Source: a virus | DNA length: 33,875 nt | Virus record (IMG/VR): IMGVR_UViG_3300023176_004491 | Coordinates: 1-33,875 of that record | Direction: 5' to 3' (one strand) | Part shown: one piece after another, positions 8,395 to 16,130 of the stretch | Layout: every line of letters begins with the position of its first letter | How positions within the stretch are numbered: position 1 is the stretch's first letter | Notes under the pieces: generated by a model | The model's input: the letters and a program-made list of their open reading frames with translations, nothing else | What the model was told of the DNA's origin: nothing | Databases searched by the model: none | Made by a program: the position numbers and the translations under genes

Positions 8395-8801
8395 CGACCA
8401 TCTATCGGCCGGTAGAAAGAAGCGCGCCCTATGCAACTGGCGCCGATGGCGAGCGGGCTGAGTTCTGGGGCTTCCTTTACGGGGTGCCAGGACAAGGAAC
8501 ATACAGCTTCGACGAACGGCTAGACGAAGACATCAAGCTAAATGGTGGTTTCCATTGGTGCCGGGGTGCCGAAATAGGTGACACGGTGAGCTTTTCAATC
8601 ATCGACAAAAGCCAGCCACAGGAAGTGGTTTTGGCCGAATATGTCCAAGAGATGCCGCTTGCGCCTTGGGACCATCAAGCCGACCTTACCGCGCCAACCG
8701 TGGCCAGCCTTCCGGCCGGAGTGTTCCTGCGGCTCACGGTAAAACATGCGGCAGATACCCCAATGGTTTTGGGGGTGACTTATAAGTGCTTCGTTCAATG
8801 A
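8391..8801 (+). CDS. Beta-rich hypothetical protein at the end of the decoration cassette
   Basis: A 136-residue protein that lacks the shared N-terminal module. It contains EFWGFLYGVPGQGTYSFDER, then a run of strands around GDTVSFSIID and PAGVFLRLTVKHAADTPMVL, with two cysteines far apart. The composition is that of a small beta-sandwich. It is coupled to the previous gene by ATGA and is the last gene before the capsid gene. A structural role is likely from context only. Confidence 0.65.
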   Translation: MTTIYRPVERSAPYATGADGERAEFWGFLYGVPGQGTYSFDERLDEDIKLNGGFHWCRGAEIGDTVSFSIIDKSQPQEVVLAEYVQEMPLAPWDHQADLTAPTVASLPAGVFLRLTVKHAADTPMVLGVTYKCFVQ

Positions 8802-8831
8802 TTGACCTTGCACGGGTTTGGTGAGTAGATT

Positions 8832-10793
8832 ATGGCAATGGAAAACCGCAAAACATTGGCTTTCGATATGCTCGCGCGTTTCGCGCCTGAGTCTTACGAT
8901 TCAGCGGAGAACACGGTGGACCTTATTTGGTCAACTGGTGCGCGCGGATTGCGAAACTCTTGGACTCGAGGCGACTACTATGAATCGCTGAGCATGGAAC
9001 CGGGAGCAGTGCGGCTTGAACGGCTGAACCGTGGCGCACCTTTGCTTGAAGCGCACGACGGCGGAAGCAACGCAAGCGTCATCGGAGTTGTCATTGAGGG
9101 CAGCGCGCGCATCGAAGAGGGCACCGGGCGTGCCACTGTGCGGCTAAGCACGGCTCCAAGCGCAGCCGATACGGTCCACAAGATTCGCGAAGGTGTTCTG
9201 AAGAACGTATCGGTGGGATATCTGGTTCACCAATATGAGATTGAGCAGCGCGACGATGGGCCAGATGAATACATGGCCATTGATTGGGAGCCATATGAGG
9301 TTTCAATCGTACCTATGCCGTTTGATGCTGCGGCGCAGGTACGAAACTTTGAAAGCATCACACCGGAAAAGCCGGAAACATCAACCAAAGAGCGGAGGTT
9401 AGGCTCAATGAAAGAGCAGCAAGAGCACAACGCTGAACCGGCCGAAACGGTGAACGTTGTTGATATTGAAAAGCGGGCAGCGGTGCGCGAGCGGTCGCGT
9501 ATCGCGAACATCCGAGCGGCAGCGGCCAAGCTTAACATCGAGGGCGAATCCGTTGAGAAGCTGATTGCCGATGGTGCCAGCGAAGACGCAGCGCGGGCGG
9601 CGTTGATTGACCTCCATGTCGAGGCTAATGAGCGCAATGAGCCGGAGACCAGCCAGCACATCAGCGGCGGTGGGCTTGACGAGCTCGACCACCGCGTTGG
9701 AGGCATCGCGGATGCGCTCTTGCATCGCTGCAAGCCTGGCAAATTTGAGCTTTCTGAGCGGGGCAAGGCATACCGCTACAGCTCGCTGATGGACATCGCC
9801 ACGATGGCGGCGGAAGCCAGCGGCCAGCGCACGGCCGGATTGAGCAAGCAAGAAATTGTGGCTCGAGCTCTGAAGACCCGTGGCGCCTTTGCCACGACCG
9901 ACTTCGCTGACCTGATGGTCTCCACGGCTCGCCGCATTTTGCGTCAAGCGTATGTGGAAGCCCCGGCAAACTATCAGATGCTTGCCGGCCGTCGCGTCTC
10001 GCCTGACTTCAAGGCAACCCGCGAGCTCATCTTTGGCGGCATGGGCCAGCCGCAAGAGATTCGAGAGGGTGGTGAGTTCCGCCACGCCACCGAGACCGTT
10101 GAGGGGGCTGAGTGGTCGCTTTCGACTTACGGCCAAAAGATGAACCTGACTTGGCAAGCCATCATCAATGACGACCTTGAAGCCTTTGCGCGCAAGACCG
10201 CGCAATTCGGCGCGGCGGCTCGACGGCTTGAGAATTCGCTTTTTTATGATCTGCTTTTGAGCAATCCGGTTGCCTACGATGGCGCGCCCATGTTCAGCGC
10301 AGCTCGCGGAAACGTCCTGAGCTCGACCACCACGCCGGCAGCGGCAGATCCGAGCAAAGACCAGTATGGCTTCATGCGTTCGATTCTTGGCCGACAGACC
10401 GGCCTTGATGCGAACGAAGACCTTGAGCTTGAGCCCCGATATGTGGTGTGTGGTTTCGACCAGGCCACCAACGTCGAAAGCCTCACGCTTCAGACGGTGC
10501 CGGATACGGTCCAGAATGCCATCCCCGGCGCCTTCCGGAGCTATATGCCAGTGGTGAGCGCGCGTATCGACCGGACCGATGGAGACGTGTACTTCTTCGC
10601 CGCTGACCCCATGCAGATTGAGTCTTTCATCTATGCCCACCTTCAGGGCATGGAGAATGGGCCAATCGTCGAAGAGATGGACAGCTGGAACACGCTGGGC
10701 GTCGAGTGGCGTTCTTACAATTGCTTTGCAGTGGCGTGCATCGACTTCCGTGGCTGGGTCATCAATGACCAGAACTCGACCATCGTACCTTAA
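8832..10793 (+). CDS. Prohead protease-scaffold-major capsid protein fusion
   Basis: A 653-residue polypeptide. Residues 1-172 are an HK97-type prohead protease: the catalytic His lies in LLEAHDGG (H75), the Ser in KNVSVGY (S127), and the acidic partner is probably in DWEPYEVSIVPMPFD. Residues about 175-290 are charged and helical, suiting a scaffold or delta domain. From about residue 300 a major capsid protein of the HK97 fold follows (SLSTYGQKMNLTWQAIINDD, then RRLENSLFYDLLLSN), ending with an E-loop-poor C-terminal domain. In HK97-type assembly the protease removes the scaffold and itself. Protease-capsid fusions are known in Mu-like phages. An internal start (separate entry) could supply capsid without protease. 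Confidence 0.93.
   Translation: MAMENRKTLAFDMLARFAPESYDSAENTVDLIWSTGARGLRNSWTRGDYYESLSMEPGAVRLERLNRGAPLLEAHDGGSNASVIGVVIEGSARIEEGTGRATVRLSTAPSAADTVHKIREGVLKNVSVGYLVHQYEIEQRDDGPDEYMAIDWEPYEVSIVPMPFDAAAQVRNFESITPEKPETSTKERRLGSMKEQQEHNAEPAETVNVVDIEKRAAVRERSRIANIRAAAAKLNIEGESVEKLIADGASEDAARAALIDLHVEANERNEPETSQHISGGGLDELDHRVGGIADALLHRCKPGKFELSERGKAYRYSSLMDIATMAAEASGQRTAGLSKQEIVARALKTRGAFATTDFADLMVSTARRILRQAYVEAPANYQMLAGRRVSPDFKATRELIFGGMGQPQEIREGGEFRHATETVEGAEWSLSTYGQKMNLTWQAIINDDLEAFARKTAQFGAAARRLENSLFYDLLLSNPVAYDGAPMFSAARGNVLSSTTTPAAADPSKDQYGFMRSILGRQTGLDANEDLELEPRYVVCGFDQATNVESLTLQTVPDTVQNAIPGAFRSYMPVVSARIDRTDGDVYFFAADPMQIESFIYAHLQGMENGPIVEEMDSWNTLGVEWRSYNCFAVACIDFRGWVINDQNSTIVP
9394..9410 (+). 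promoter_or_regulatory. Internal Shine-Dalgarno and in-frame ATG inside the capsid fusion gene
   Basis: GGAGGT at 9394-9399 is followed after eight bases by ATG at 9408, in frame with the fusion gene (codon 193). It falls exactly between the protease domain and the scaffold-like region. Initiation here would give a 461-residue scaffold-capsid protein beginning MKEQQEHNAEPAE. The six-base match to the 16S anti-Shine-Dalgarno is among the best in the window. The arrangement parallels lambda Nu3, which starts inside gene C in the same frame. Use in vivo is inferred. Confidence 0.7.
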
Positions 10794-10805
10794 GGAGCGA
10801 CAAAC

Positions 10806-11144
10806 ATGAGCACCAACCAAGTACAGAAAGGCGAAGTCATTGAAGTGACGGCGCCGTATGCGCTGACCGGCAACGATGGTTGCCTTGTGGGGGTCTGCCT
10901 TTTTGGCGTGGCCGTCACCGATGCGGCCATTGCAACCCAGGTGAGCTTGTGCGTCACCGGTGTCTTCGACATCGCTAAGCAAGCGGCACTTGCCATCAAT
11001 GCCGGAGATCCCATCTACTGGGATGACGCGGCTCGCGAGTGCGACACCACCAACACCAACCTTCTGGTCGGTGTGGCGATTGCGGATGCGGCGGGAGCCG
11101 ACACCACCGTGCGCGTTCGCCTCTACGGCGCTGGCCATCCGTAA
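10806..11144 (+). CDS. Capsid decoration (cement) protein, DUF2190-like
   Basis: A 112-residue protein with a strong ribosome-binding site (TAAGGAG) just before it. It has the DUF2190 pattern: an N-terminal strand start (QVQKGEVIEVTAPYALTGNDG), a middle GVAVTDAAIATQVSLCVTGVF and a late INAGDPIYWDDAARECDTTN, followed by LLVGVAIADAAGADTTVRVRL. Members of this family sit directly after major capsid genes and stabilise the mature shell. The strong binding site agrees with a protein needed in hundreds of copies. Confidence 0.85.
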   Translation: MSTNQVQKGEVIEVTAPYALTGNDGCLVGVCLFGVAVTDAAIATQVSLCVTGVFDIAKQAALAINAGDPIYWDDAARECDTTNTNLLVGVAIADAAGADTTVRVRLYGAGHP

Positions 11145-11154
11145 AGGCTGACCA

Positions 11155-11499
11155 GTGACCTGGGTTGACACCGTAACGCCGGAAAACGGCATCGCTGATT
11201 GCGTGTATCGTGCAACGCGCGACACCTTTGGCGATGCTGTGAGCTACACCCCGTGTAGCACCGGCGTTGCGGAGTCAATCCAAGCCGTCTTCTTTGAATT
11301 GCCGGTTGATGAGCAGCTTGAAGCGCTTGGCGTTGAGCAATCGGCCAGCGGGCCGATGTTGCGGATTCGCGGTGGAGACCTCACGGTTGAACCGCAACGC
11401 GGCGACCGCGTTGAGCTTCGCGGAAAGCGTTTTGAAGTGGTGGAGGCTGAAGACGATAACCGTGGCGGCTTCAAGGCCATACTTCTCTTGGTGAGCTGA
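11155..11499 (+). CDS. Head-tail completion/stopper-type protein
   Basis: A 114-residue protein starting at GTG 11155. It has a small beta-barrel pattern: LRIRGGDLTVEPQRGDRVEL followed by GKRFEVVEAEDDNRGGFKAI. This resembles the lambda gpFII/ATP-binding Gifsy-2-type head-tail joining proteins. Its position, after the decoration protein and before a terminator-like gene, is where lambda-like and Mu-like phages place head completion proteins. The exact family was not confirmed. The stop overlaps the next start as TGATG. Confidence 0.65.
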   Translation: MTWVDTVTPENGIADCVYRATRDTFGDAVSYTPCSTGVAESIQAVFFELPVDEQLEALGVEQSASGPMLRIRGGDLTVEPQRGDRVELRGKRFEVVEAEDDNRGGFKAILLLVS

Positions 11500-12065
11500 T
11501 GAGTCTTTACGTGTGGGAGACTCGGCAGCAAATTGTCAAGCGGCTGCAAGGCTTGCCGGCTATCGCTGGAAAGCTCGCGCTTGGCGCTGGCTCGGTGTTC
11601 GACTCCCGGCCAGACAATGACCCACTGGCTGACGAAGAGCTTCCGGCCATCGTGGTGGATACGCCACAAGACACTTGGCAACCCAAGAGCATTCAGGTGC
11701 CGACTTACGAAGGCAAGACCAATGTGGTGATTGAGCTTCACCTAGCAGAGACCGGAACCATAAGCCGGCCGCAGGTGGCCAAGCTCCGCGATGAGCTCAC
11801 TGATGCGATAGCTGAAGCCGTCATTGGTGACTGTGACATATGGGATGAATACGAAAAACCCGATACTGTCACCATCAGCCGGACGATGAGCATTCAAGGC
11901 TCAATGCGAGCTGGCTCGCAAATAGTCTTTACGCTCACCACGACGCAAGAGATACAGTTGGATTATGGTACGCCGACGCCACTTGATGGCATCGATGCGA
12001 CCGTTGAGCTAATAGACCCACCACAGGGCGACGCACCAAACATTCAAGCCAATTGGGATGTATAG
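11499..12065 (+). CDS. Probable tail terminator/minor tail protein (gpU-like)
   Basis: A 188-residue protein with an N-terminal helix (YVWETRQQIVKRLQGLPAIA), an ELPAIVVDTPQD strand region, a central IELHLAETGT strand, a long helix (VAKLRDELTDAIAEAVIGDC) and later QIVFTLTTTQEIQLDYGTPT. This alpha-beta order suits tail terminator proteins such as lambda gpU and the equivalent protein of Mu-type phages. The place, between head-tail completion and DUF2635/sheath genes, supports that role. The family assignment is by fold pattern and context. Confidence 0.65.
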   Translation: MSLYVWETRQQIVKRLQGLPAIAGKLALGAGSVFDSRPDNDPLADEELPAIVVDTPQDTWQPKSIQVPTYEGKTNVVIELHLAETGTISRPQVAKLRDELTDAIAEAVIGDCDIWDEYEKPDTVTISRTMSIQGSMRAGSQIVFTLTTTQEIQLDYGTPTPLDGIDATVELIDPPQGDAPNIQANWDV

Positions 12066-12067
12066 CG

Positions 12068-12385
12068 ATGGCGAAAGATAAGATTTATGTAATACCGGTT
12101 GCGGGCCTGGCGGTGGTCAAGCCAGGCAACCGCGCCATGGCTGACCGGATGATACGGCCCGAAGGCGAATACGTTCCAGCGGTGAGCTATTACCTGCGAG
12201 CCGTGCGCGATGGCGCGCTCAAGATTGGCGAGCCACCGAAGCCAAAGCCGAAGGCCAAGCCGGCTTCAAAGCCGAAGGCCGAAAAGCCAAAAGCCGAAAA
12301 ACTCCCAGCATCCAAGACGGCCAAAAGCAAGGCCAAAAGCTCAAGCAAAAAGAGCGAATCAAAAACTACCAGCCCGAAGGAATAA
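12068..12385 (+). CDS. DUF2635 family (Mu gp38-like) protein with a Lys/Pro/Ala-rich tail
   Basis: A 105-residue protein. The first 55 residues match DUF2635: VKPGNRAMADRMIRPEGEYV followed by SYYLRAVRDGALKIGEP. Mu gp38 and relatives lie immediately before the sheath gene, as here, and their function is not well defined. From about residue 58 the sequence becomes a low-complexity tail of repeated KPK, KAK and KSK elements with serine and alanine, ending TSPKE. Such a strongly basic tail is unusual for the family as I know it and may be disordered or bind DNA. The ATG at 12068 is preferred to an upstream TTG at 12053. Confidence 0.75.
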   Translation: MAKDKIYVIPVAGLAVVKPGNRAMADRMIRPEGEYVPAVSYYLRAVRDGALKIGEPPKPKPKAKPASKPKAEKPKAEKLPASKTAKSKAKSSSKKSESKTTSPKE

Positions 12386-12388
12386 CCC

Positions 12389-13861
12389 ATGGCGCTTGAC
12401 CCTAGTTTCAAAACTCCCGGCTGGTATGCACAGGTTGACGCCAGCCAGAACATCAGCTCGGCCACCGGTGAGCCCCGGCTTATCTTCGGCCAGAAGACGG
12501 CGGCCGGTGCTGCAACCGCAGACACCCCGGTGCTGGTGACGAGCGAGAGCTCGGCCATCACGCTATTTGGCCAGGGCTCGCAAGCGCATTTGATGTGCAA
12601 GCGAGCACTCGCGAACAATCGCACCATCCCGCTTTACGTCATCCCGCTCGACGATGACGGTGGAGCGACTCAGGCTACCGGAACCATCACGGTGAGCGTG
12701 ACCACAGCGGAGGCCGGCACCATCGCTCTGTATGTGGCCGGCCAGAAGGTGAGCGTTGCGGTTGCCGATGGCGATGCAGATACCGCCATCGCGAGCGCGA
12801 TTGAATCGGCCATCAATGCCAACAATGACCTTCCCCTAACGGCTTCGGCTGCGCTTGCGGTGGTCACCCTGACTGCGAAGAACGCTGGCACGGTTGGCAA
12901 TGAGCTCGACCTTCGCCAAAACTACTTCGGGCTCGCCGGTGGAGAATCCACCCCGGTTGGCGTATCGCTCGCCATCGTGGCCATGGCTGGCGGGGCAACG
13001 GACCCAAGCCTGACCAATGCCATCGCATCGATGGGCGACACGGGCTATGATTACATTGCGTTTCCGTACACCAGCGCAACCGAGCTCAACGCGATCGGCG
13101 CGGAGCTTGACGACACGGATTCGGGCCGGTGGGGCAAACTGCGCCAGGTATACGGTCACGCTTTCGCGTGCAAGGTTGACAGCCTGGCCAACCTGACGAC
13201 CTTCGGAGCTACGCGCAACGACCAGCACGTCAGCGTGCTTGGCTTGGCTTCATGCCCGTCGCCATCCTTTGAGGTTGCAGCGGCTCTGATGAGCGTAGCG
13301 GCTGGCTCGCTTTCGGCGCGTCCCGCCAACCCCATCAGCAAAGCGGCGTTCGCTGGCATCCTTGGACCGTCGCAAACGGACCGATTCACGGCCACGGAGC
13401 GCAATACGCTCTTGAACAATGGCCTTGCTTCGGCGCTGGTAAGCACCACTGGTCAAGTCTCGGTTGACCTATGCGCGACTACCTATCAGCAGGACGCGCT
13501 TGGCAACGATGATGACGCTTACTTCCAGGTTCAGACCCTTGCCACCAACCAAGCGCTTCTTCGGGTGTGGAAGCAGCGCAGTGCCAAGTATGCTGAATTT
13601 AGCTTGGTGAGCGATGACAAGCGGCTTCGCGCGGGTGTGTCCAAGGTCACAACCGCCAAGAAGGTGGTTGGCGATGTGCTCATCGGTGGCTATCGCGAAG
13701 GCATCCGAAACGGCTGGGTGGAAGATATGGACGGATTCGTTGAGCGGCTCAACTGGTCGCTTCAAGGCTCGCGTATCGTGGTGAGCGAGCTCCCAGCCGA
13801 CCTGGCCAACCCACTGAGGCAATGGGATGTGACCCTTGCCTTCCAACTCGACTTCTCATAG
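12389..13861 (+). CDS. Contractile tail sheath protein (Mu gpL-like)
   Basis: A 490-residue protein, close to Mu gpL (495). It opens SFKTPGWYAQVDASQN, typical of Mu-type sheaths, and contains a central immunoglobulin-like insertion (about residues 90-190: GTITVSVTTAEAGTIALYVA, then TLTAKNAGTVGNELDLR). The conserved core begins around DTGYDYIAFPYTSATELNAI. The C-terminal part includes DVLIGGYREGIRNGWVED and ends in a strand-rich LANPLRQWDVTLAFQLDF, the piece that links neighbouring subunits in sheaths. Its presence establishes a contractile tail. The tube gene follows 11 bases later. Confidence 0.95.
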   Translation: MALDPSFKTPGWYAQVDASQNISSATGEPRLIFGQKTAAGAATADTPVLVTSESSAITLFGQGSQAHLMCKRALANNRTIPLYVIPLDDDGGATQATGTITVSVTTAEAGTIALYVAGQKVSVAVADGDADTAIASAIESAINANNDLPLTASAALAVVTLTAKNAGTVGNELDLRQNYFGLAGGESTPVGVSLAIVAMAGGATDPSLTNAIASMGDTGYDYIAFPYTSATELNAIGAELDDTDSGRWGKLRQVYGHAFACKVDSLANLTTFGATRNDQHVSVLGLASCPSPSFEVAAALMSVAAGSLSARPANPISKAAFAGILGPSQTDRFTATERNTLLNNGLASALVSTTGQVSVDLCATTYQQDALGNDDDAYFQVQTLATNQALLRVWKQRSAKYAEFSLVSDDKRLRAGVSKVTTAKKVVGDVLIGGYREGIRNGWVEDMDGFVERLNWSLQGSRIVVSELPADLANPLRQWDVTLAFQLDFS

Positions 13862-13872
13862 GAGCTTAGACA

Positions 13873-14241
13873 ATGGCTGTGAAACTTGCAGGGACCCTGA
13901 GCTTCGACCTTAACGGCCGAATCGCGAGCATCGGCGCAAGCTGCACGGTGCAGGCTCAACGCGCCGTCAACGAGGGCAAAGTGGGCCAAAGCGGTCGCGG
14001 TGGCTTCATTGAGCGGCCTTCTATCCCGTTTATCGAAGCAGAGCTTCTGACCGATGATGTTGAGATGGAAGACTATCTGGCCGGCCTGACCAATGGCACC
14101 GTTCAGATTGACCTTGCCAACGGCGAGTCATGGGTCTTCAACAATGCCTATGCCGCTGGTGAGCGTCCGGCCGATGCGGTCGAAGGTACGCGCACCATCC
14201 GGATTGAGTGTATGCCGCAGGACCTTGACCGGAACTTCTAA
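13873..14241 (+). CDS. Tail tube protein (Mu gpM-like)
   Basis: A 122-residue protein with a clear AGGAG ribosome-binding site. Mu gpM is 118 residues. The sequence is strand-rich with the expected SFDLNGRIASIGASCTVQAQ start, the loop GGFIERPSIPFIEAELLTDD, and a NGTVQIDLANGESWVFNNAY hairpin used in ring stacking. It forms the inner tube around which the sheath contracts. The stop overlaps the next start as TAATG. Confidence 0.92.
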   Translation: MAVKLAGTLSFDLNGRIASIGASCTVQAQRAVNEGKVGQSGRGGFIERPSIPFIEAELLTDDVEMEDYLAGLTNGTVQIDLANGESWVFNNAYAAGERPADAVEGTRTIRIECMPQDLDRNF

Positions 14242-14543
14242 TGCCTCGAGGATACATACCACCAAAGAACGCGGTGGCATCATGCCGTCTTCGCAAGCCC
14301 ATCATGGTCTACGGTGAAGAAGTGCATGAGCTCTTTTTCAAGACGGCCACGCTGCGGGATGTGAAAGGCGTGGATATGGGGGCCATTGAGAAGGGCAACC
14401 TTGACGCCATGGCCACGCTCATCGCGCGGCTTGCGGACGTTCCAGAGCCTAGCGCGGAGAACATCGCCGTTGCAGATATCGAAATGTGCGCGGAGCCTAT
14501 CGGGGTGGCTCTTAACCCTTTCGCGCAATCTGGCTCGAGCTAG
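14241..14543 (+). CDS. Tail assembly chaperone, short form (gpE-like N-terminal part)
   Basis: A 100-residue protein between tube and tape measure, the place of the P2 E/Mu gp41 tail assembly chaperone. The sequence has KPIMVYGEEVHELFFKTATL followed by DVKGVDMGAIEKGNLDAMAT, the usual pattern of phage tail chaperone E domains. These proteins coat the tape measure during tail assembly and are normally made in two lengths by ribosomal frameshifting. The slip site lies seven codons before the stop (separate entry). Confidence 0.88.
   Translation: MPRGYIPPKNAVASCRLRKPIMVYGEEVHELFFKTATLRDVKGVDMGAIEKGNLDAMATLIARLADVPEPSAENIAVADIEMCAEPIGVALNPFAQSGSS
14516..14543 (+). promoter_or_regulatory. Programmed -1 ribosomal frameshift site with stem-loop
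   Basis: The heptamer CCCTTTC (14516-14522) reads C CCT TTC in the zero frame, a perfect X XXY YYZ: CCT re-pairs as CCC (Pro) and TTC as TTT (Phe). The -1 frame is open from 14516, just after a TAA at 14513-14515, so the window for slipping is narrow. After a seven-base spacer, CTGGC (14530-14534), loop TCGA and GCTAG (14539-14543) form a five-pair stem with one G-T pair. It contains the zero-frame stop. Confidence 0.85.
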
Positions 14544-14680
14544 GAGAACGCCAACTAGACCAGAGCATAGCAAATATGGTGCGGTTTTGGGGCTGGTCGC
14601 CGCATGATGTCTTTGATATGACGGCCAGTGAATTTTTGTTTTGGATGCGGGAGACCTTGAGGATTGCCAAAGAAACTTGA
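14522..14680 (+). CDS. Frameshift extension of the tail chaperone (gpE'-like domain)
   Basis: After slipping, translation continues in the -1 frame for 52 codons from 14522 to a TGA at 14678-14680. The segment reads RAIWLELGERQLDQ and then FWGWSPHDVFDMTASEF-LFW. The W-x-W-S-P-x-D/E-x-x-x-M-x-x-x-E-x-x-x-W pattern is that of the P2 GpE/E' family. The fused protein would be 146 residues, against 142 for the P2 E+E' product. It has no good start of its own and overlaps the tape-measure start at 14664. Product and ratio are inferred; the family pattern and slip site are seen directly. Confidence 0.85.
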   Translation, partial: RAIWLELGERQLDQSIANMVRFWGWSPHDVFDMTASEFLFWMRETLRIAKET

Positions 14681-16130
14681 AATAAGTGGGGTTCTCAAGG
14701 CGCAAGATAAGGCATCGACGCCACTGCGACGGGCAGCGGCTAAGATTCGGCGCTCGATGGGTCGCACGATGCGGTCCGTTGGTGGCGCGGTGGCCGACGT
14801 TGGCGCGAAGCTCACTGGCTTGGTGGCCAAGGCTGGCATGCTTGGAACGGGTGCGGCCATCGGAGGCGTCACAGCTTGGACCAAGAGCTATGTTGACGCC
14901 GGTGACGAGCTCAACAAATTCAGCCGCACCATCGGCCTAAGCGCTCAACGGCTTCAAGAGTTCGAGTTCATCGGTGGTCGGCAGGGTGTCACGGCTCAAG
15001 AGCTTCGCGCGGCCTTTCAGAAGCTCAATATGTCGATGGGCAAGGCACGCGCCGGAACCGGCGAGCTGGCCGAAGGGCTGAAGAAGGTTGACAAGGGCCT
15101 TCTAAGGCAGGTTCAAGGCGCGAAGAACACAGAGCAAGCCATTGACATCGTGCTTGGCGCCATGGCGAAGGAGACCGACGCTTTCAAGCGTTCGGCCATC
15201 GCTCAAGCGGCTTTTGGCGAAAGCGGGGTAAAGCTGGCGCGCATCAGCGAGCTTGGCGCGGAAGGCATCGAAAAGCTCGCGAAGGAGGCACGCGAGAGCG
15301 GCGCGGTAATGAGCGGCAAAGCGCTCAAGCAAACCGAGCAGATGAGCGACGCGATACAGCGGCTCAAAGAGCAGTTCAAGGCCACCACCAACACAGTGAT
15401 GAGTCAGCTTTTGCCCGTGCTCGAACCACTGATACGGCGCTTTGGTGAGTGGCTAAAAGTGGCAGGCAATCAAGAGAAGATTGCGCGGTATGTGAAAGAC
15501 TTTGTGCAGGCTGTGATTGATGGGGTGCCCAAGGTGGTCGCTTGGGTCAAAGAGGCCATCGGGACAGTCAGTAAGTTCATTGATGACATGGGTGGCTTGA
15601 AGACCGTGGCCATTGCGCTGGGCGTGGCGTTGGCCGGTCCAATCCTGGCCAACTTTGCCAAGTTCGGCATTGGCGCGGTCGCGGCGCTGGGTCCGGTAGG
15701 CGTGGCCATCGCCGGCCTGACGGCTGCGGCGGTGTATTTCAAAGACACCATCAAAGATGCTTACGACTTCGCGACCGGAAGAGACCCCGTGGCCGAAGCT
15801 CAACGCAAGACGGGCGCGGTTGCGACCATCACGGAAGATTACTCTGATCCCATGGGCTTATTTGCCGGTGAGCGAACGGCAGGCCGGCGCGCACGAACAA
15901 AAGCCCAAACTGAAGCGGCAGGCGGAACCTTTGTAGACCCTGGAGACTGGGCGGCTGAGCTTTTAGCCTTTGAGCAACGAAAGGCTCGCATGAAGGCTGA
16001 AGAGATGAAGGGCACCGTTGATGTCAACGTGAAGGTTGACGGTGGAACGGTGACGAGCACGGTTGCGAAAGGCTCACCGCGTTTGGCCGTTAGCGGCAAG
16101 GCCAAAGGCCAGCGCAAGGCGGCTCAATAG
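14664..16130 (+). CDS. Tail tape measure protein
   Basis: A 488-residue protein starting at TTG 14664, inside the chaperone extension. The N-terminus has the tape-measure pattern ISGVLKAQDKASTPLRRAAA, then basic and Gly/Ala-rich helices and GRTIGLSAQRLQEFEFIGGR followed by GVTAQELRAAFQKL, as in Mu-type tape measures. A hydrophobic double segment at about 312-359 (VAIALGVALAGPILANF and onward) is the usual membrane-like part. The basic C-terminus ends KGQRKAAQ. At roughly 0.15 nm per residue this predicts a tail of about 70 nm, shorter than Mu. The first ATG in frame is at codon 32, after the conserved start, so TTG is preferred. Confidence 0.88.
   Translation: MPKKLEISGVLKAQDKASTPLRRAAAKIRRSMGRTMRSVGGAVADVGAKLTGLVAKAGMLGTGAAIGGVTAWTKSYVDAGDELNKFSRTIGLSAQRLQEFEFIGGRQGVTAQELRAAFQKLNMSMGKARAGTGELAEGLKKVDKGLLRQVQGAKNTEQAIDIVLGAMAKETDAFKRSAIAQAAFGESGVKLARISELGAEGIEKLAKEARESGAVMSGKALKQTEQMSDAIQRLKEQFKATTNTVMSQLLPVLEPLIRRFGEWLKVAGNQEKIARYVKDFVQAVIDGVPKVVAWVKEAIGTVSKFIDDMGGLKTVAIALGVALAGPILANFAKFGIGAVAALGPVGVAIAGLTAAAVYFKDTIKDAYDFATGRDPVAEAQRKTGAVATITEDYSDPMGLFAGERTAGRRARTKAQTEAAGGTFVDPGDWAAELLAFEQRKARMKAEEMKGTVDVNVKVDGGTVTSTVAKGSPRLAVSGKAKGQRKAAQ

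Noticed and set aside
9405-11225. Long minus-strand open frame of about 606 codons opposite the capsid gene
   Set aside because: It mirrors the strongly supported capsid-fusion and decoration genes, has low-complexity composition and no motif. It is a by-product of codon bias on the opposite strand.
14544-14680. Independent small gene between the tail chaperone and tape measure
   Set aside because: It has no good start or ribosome-binding site of its own, while an exact slip site joins it to the preceding frame, so it is treated as a frameshift extension.
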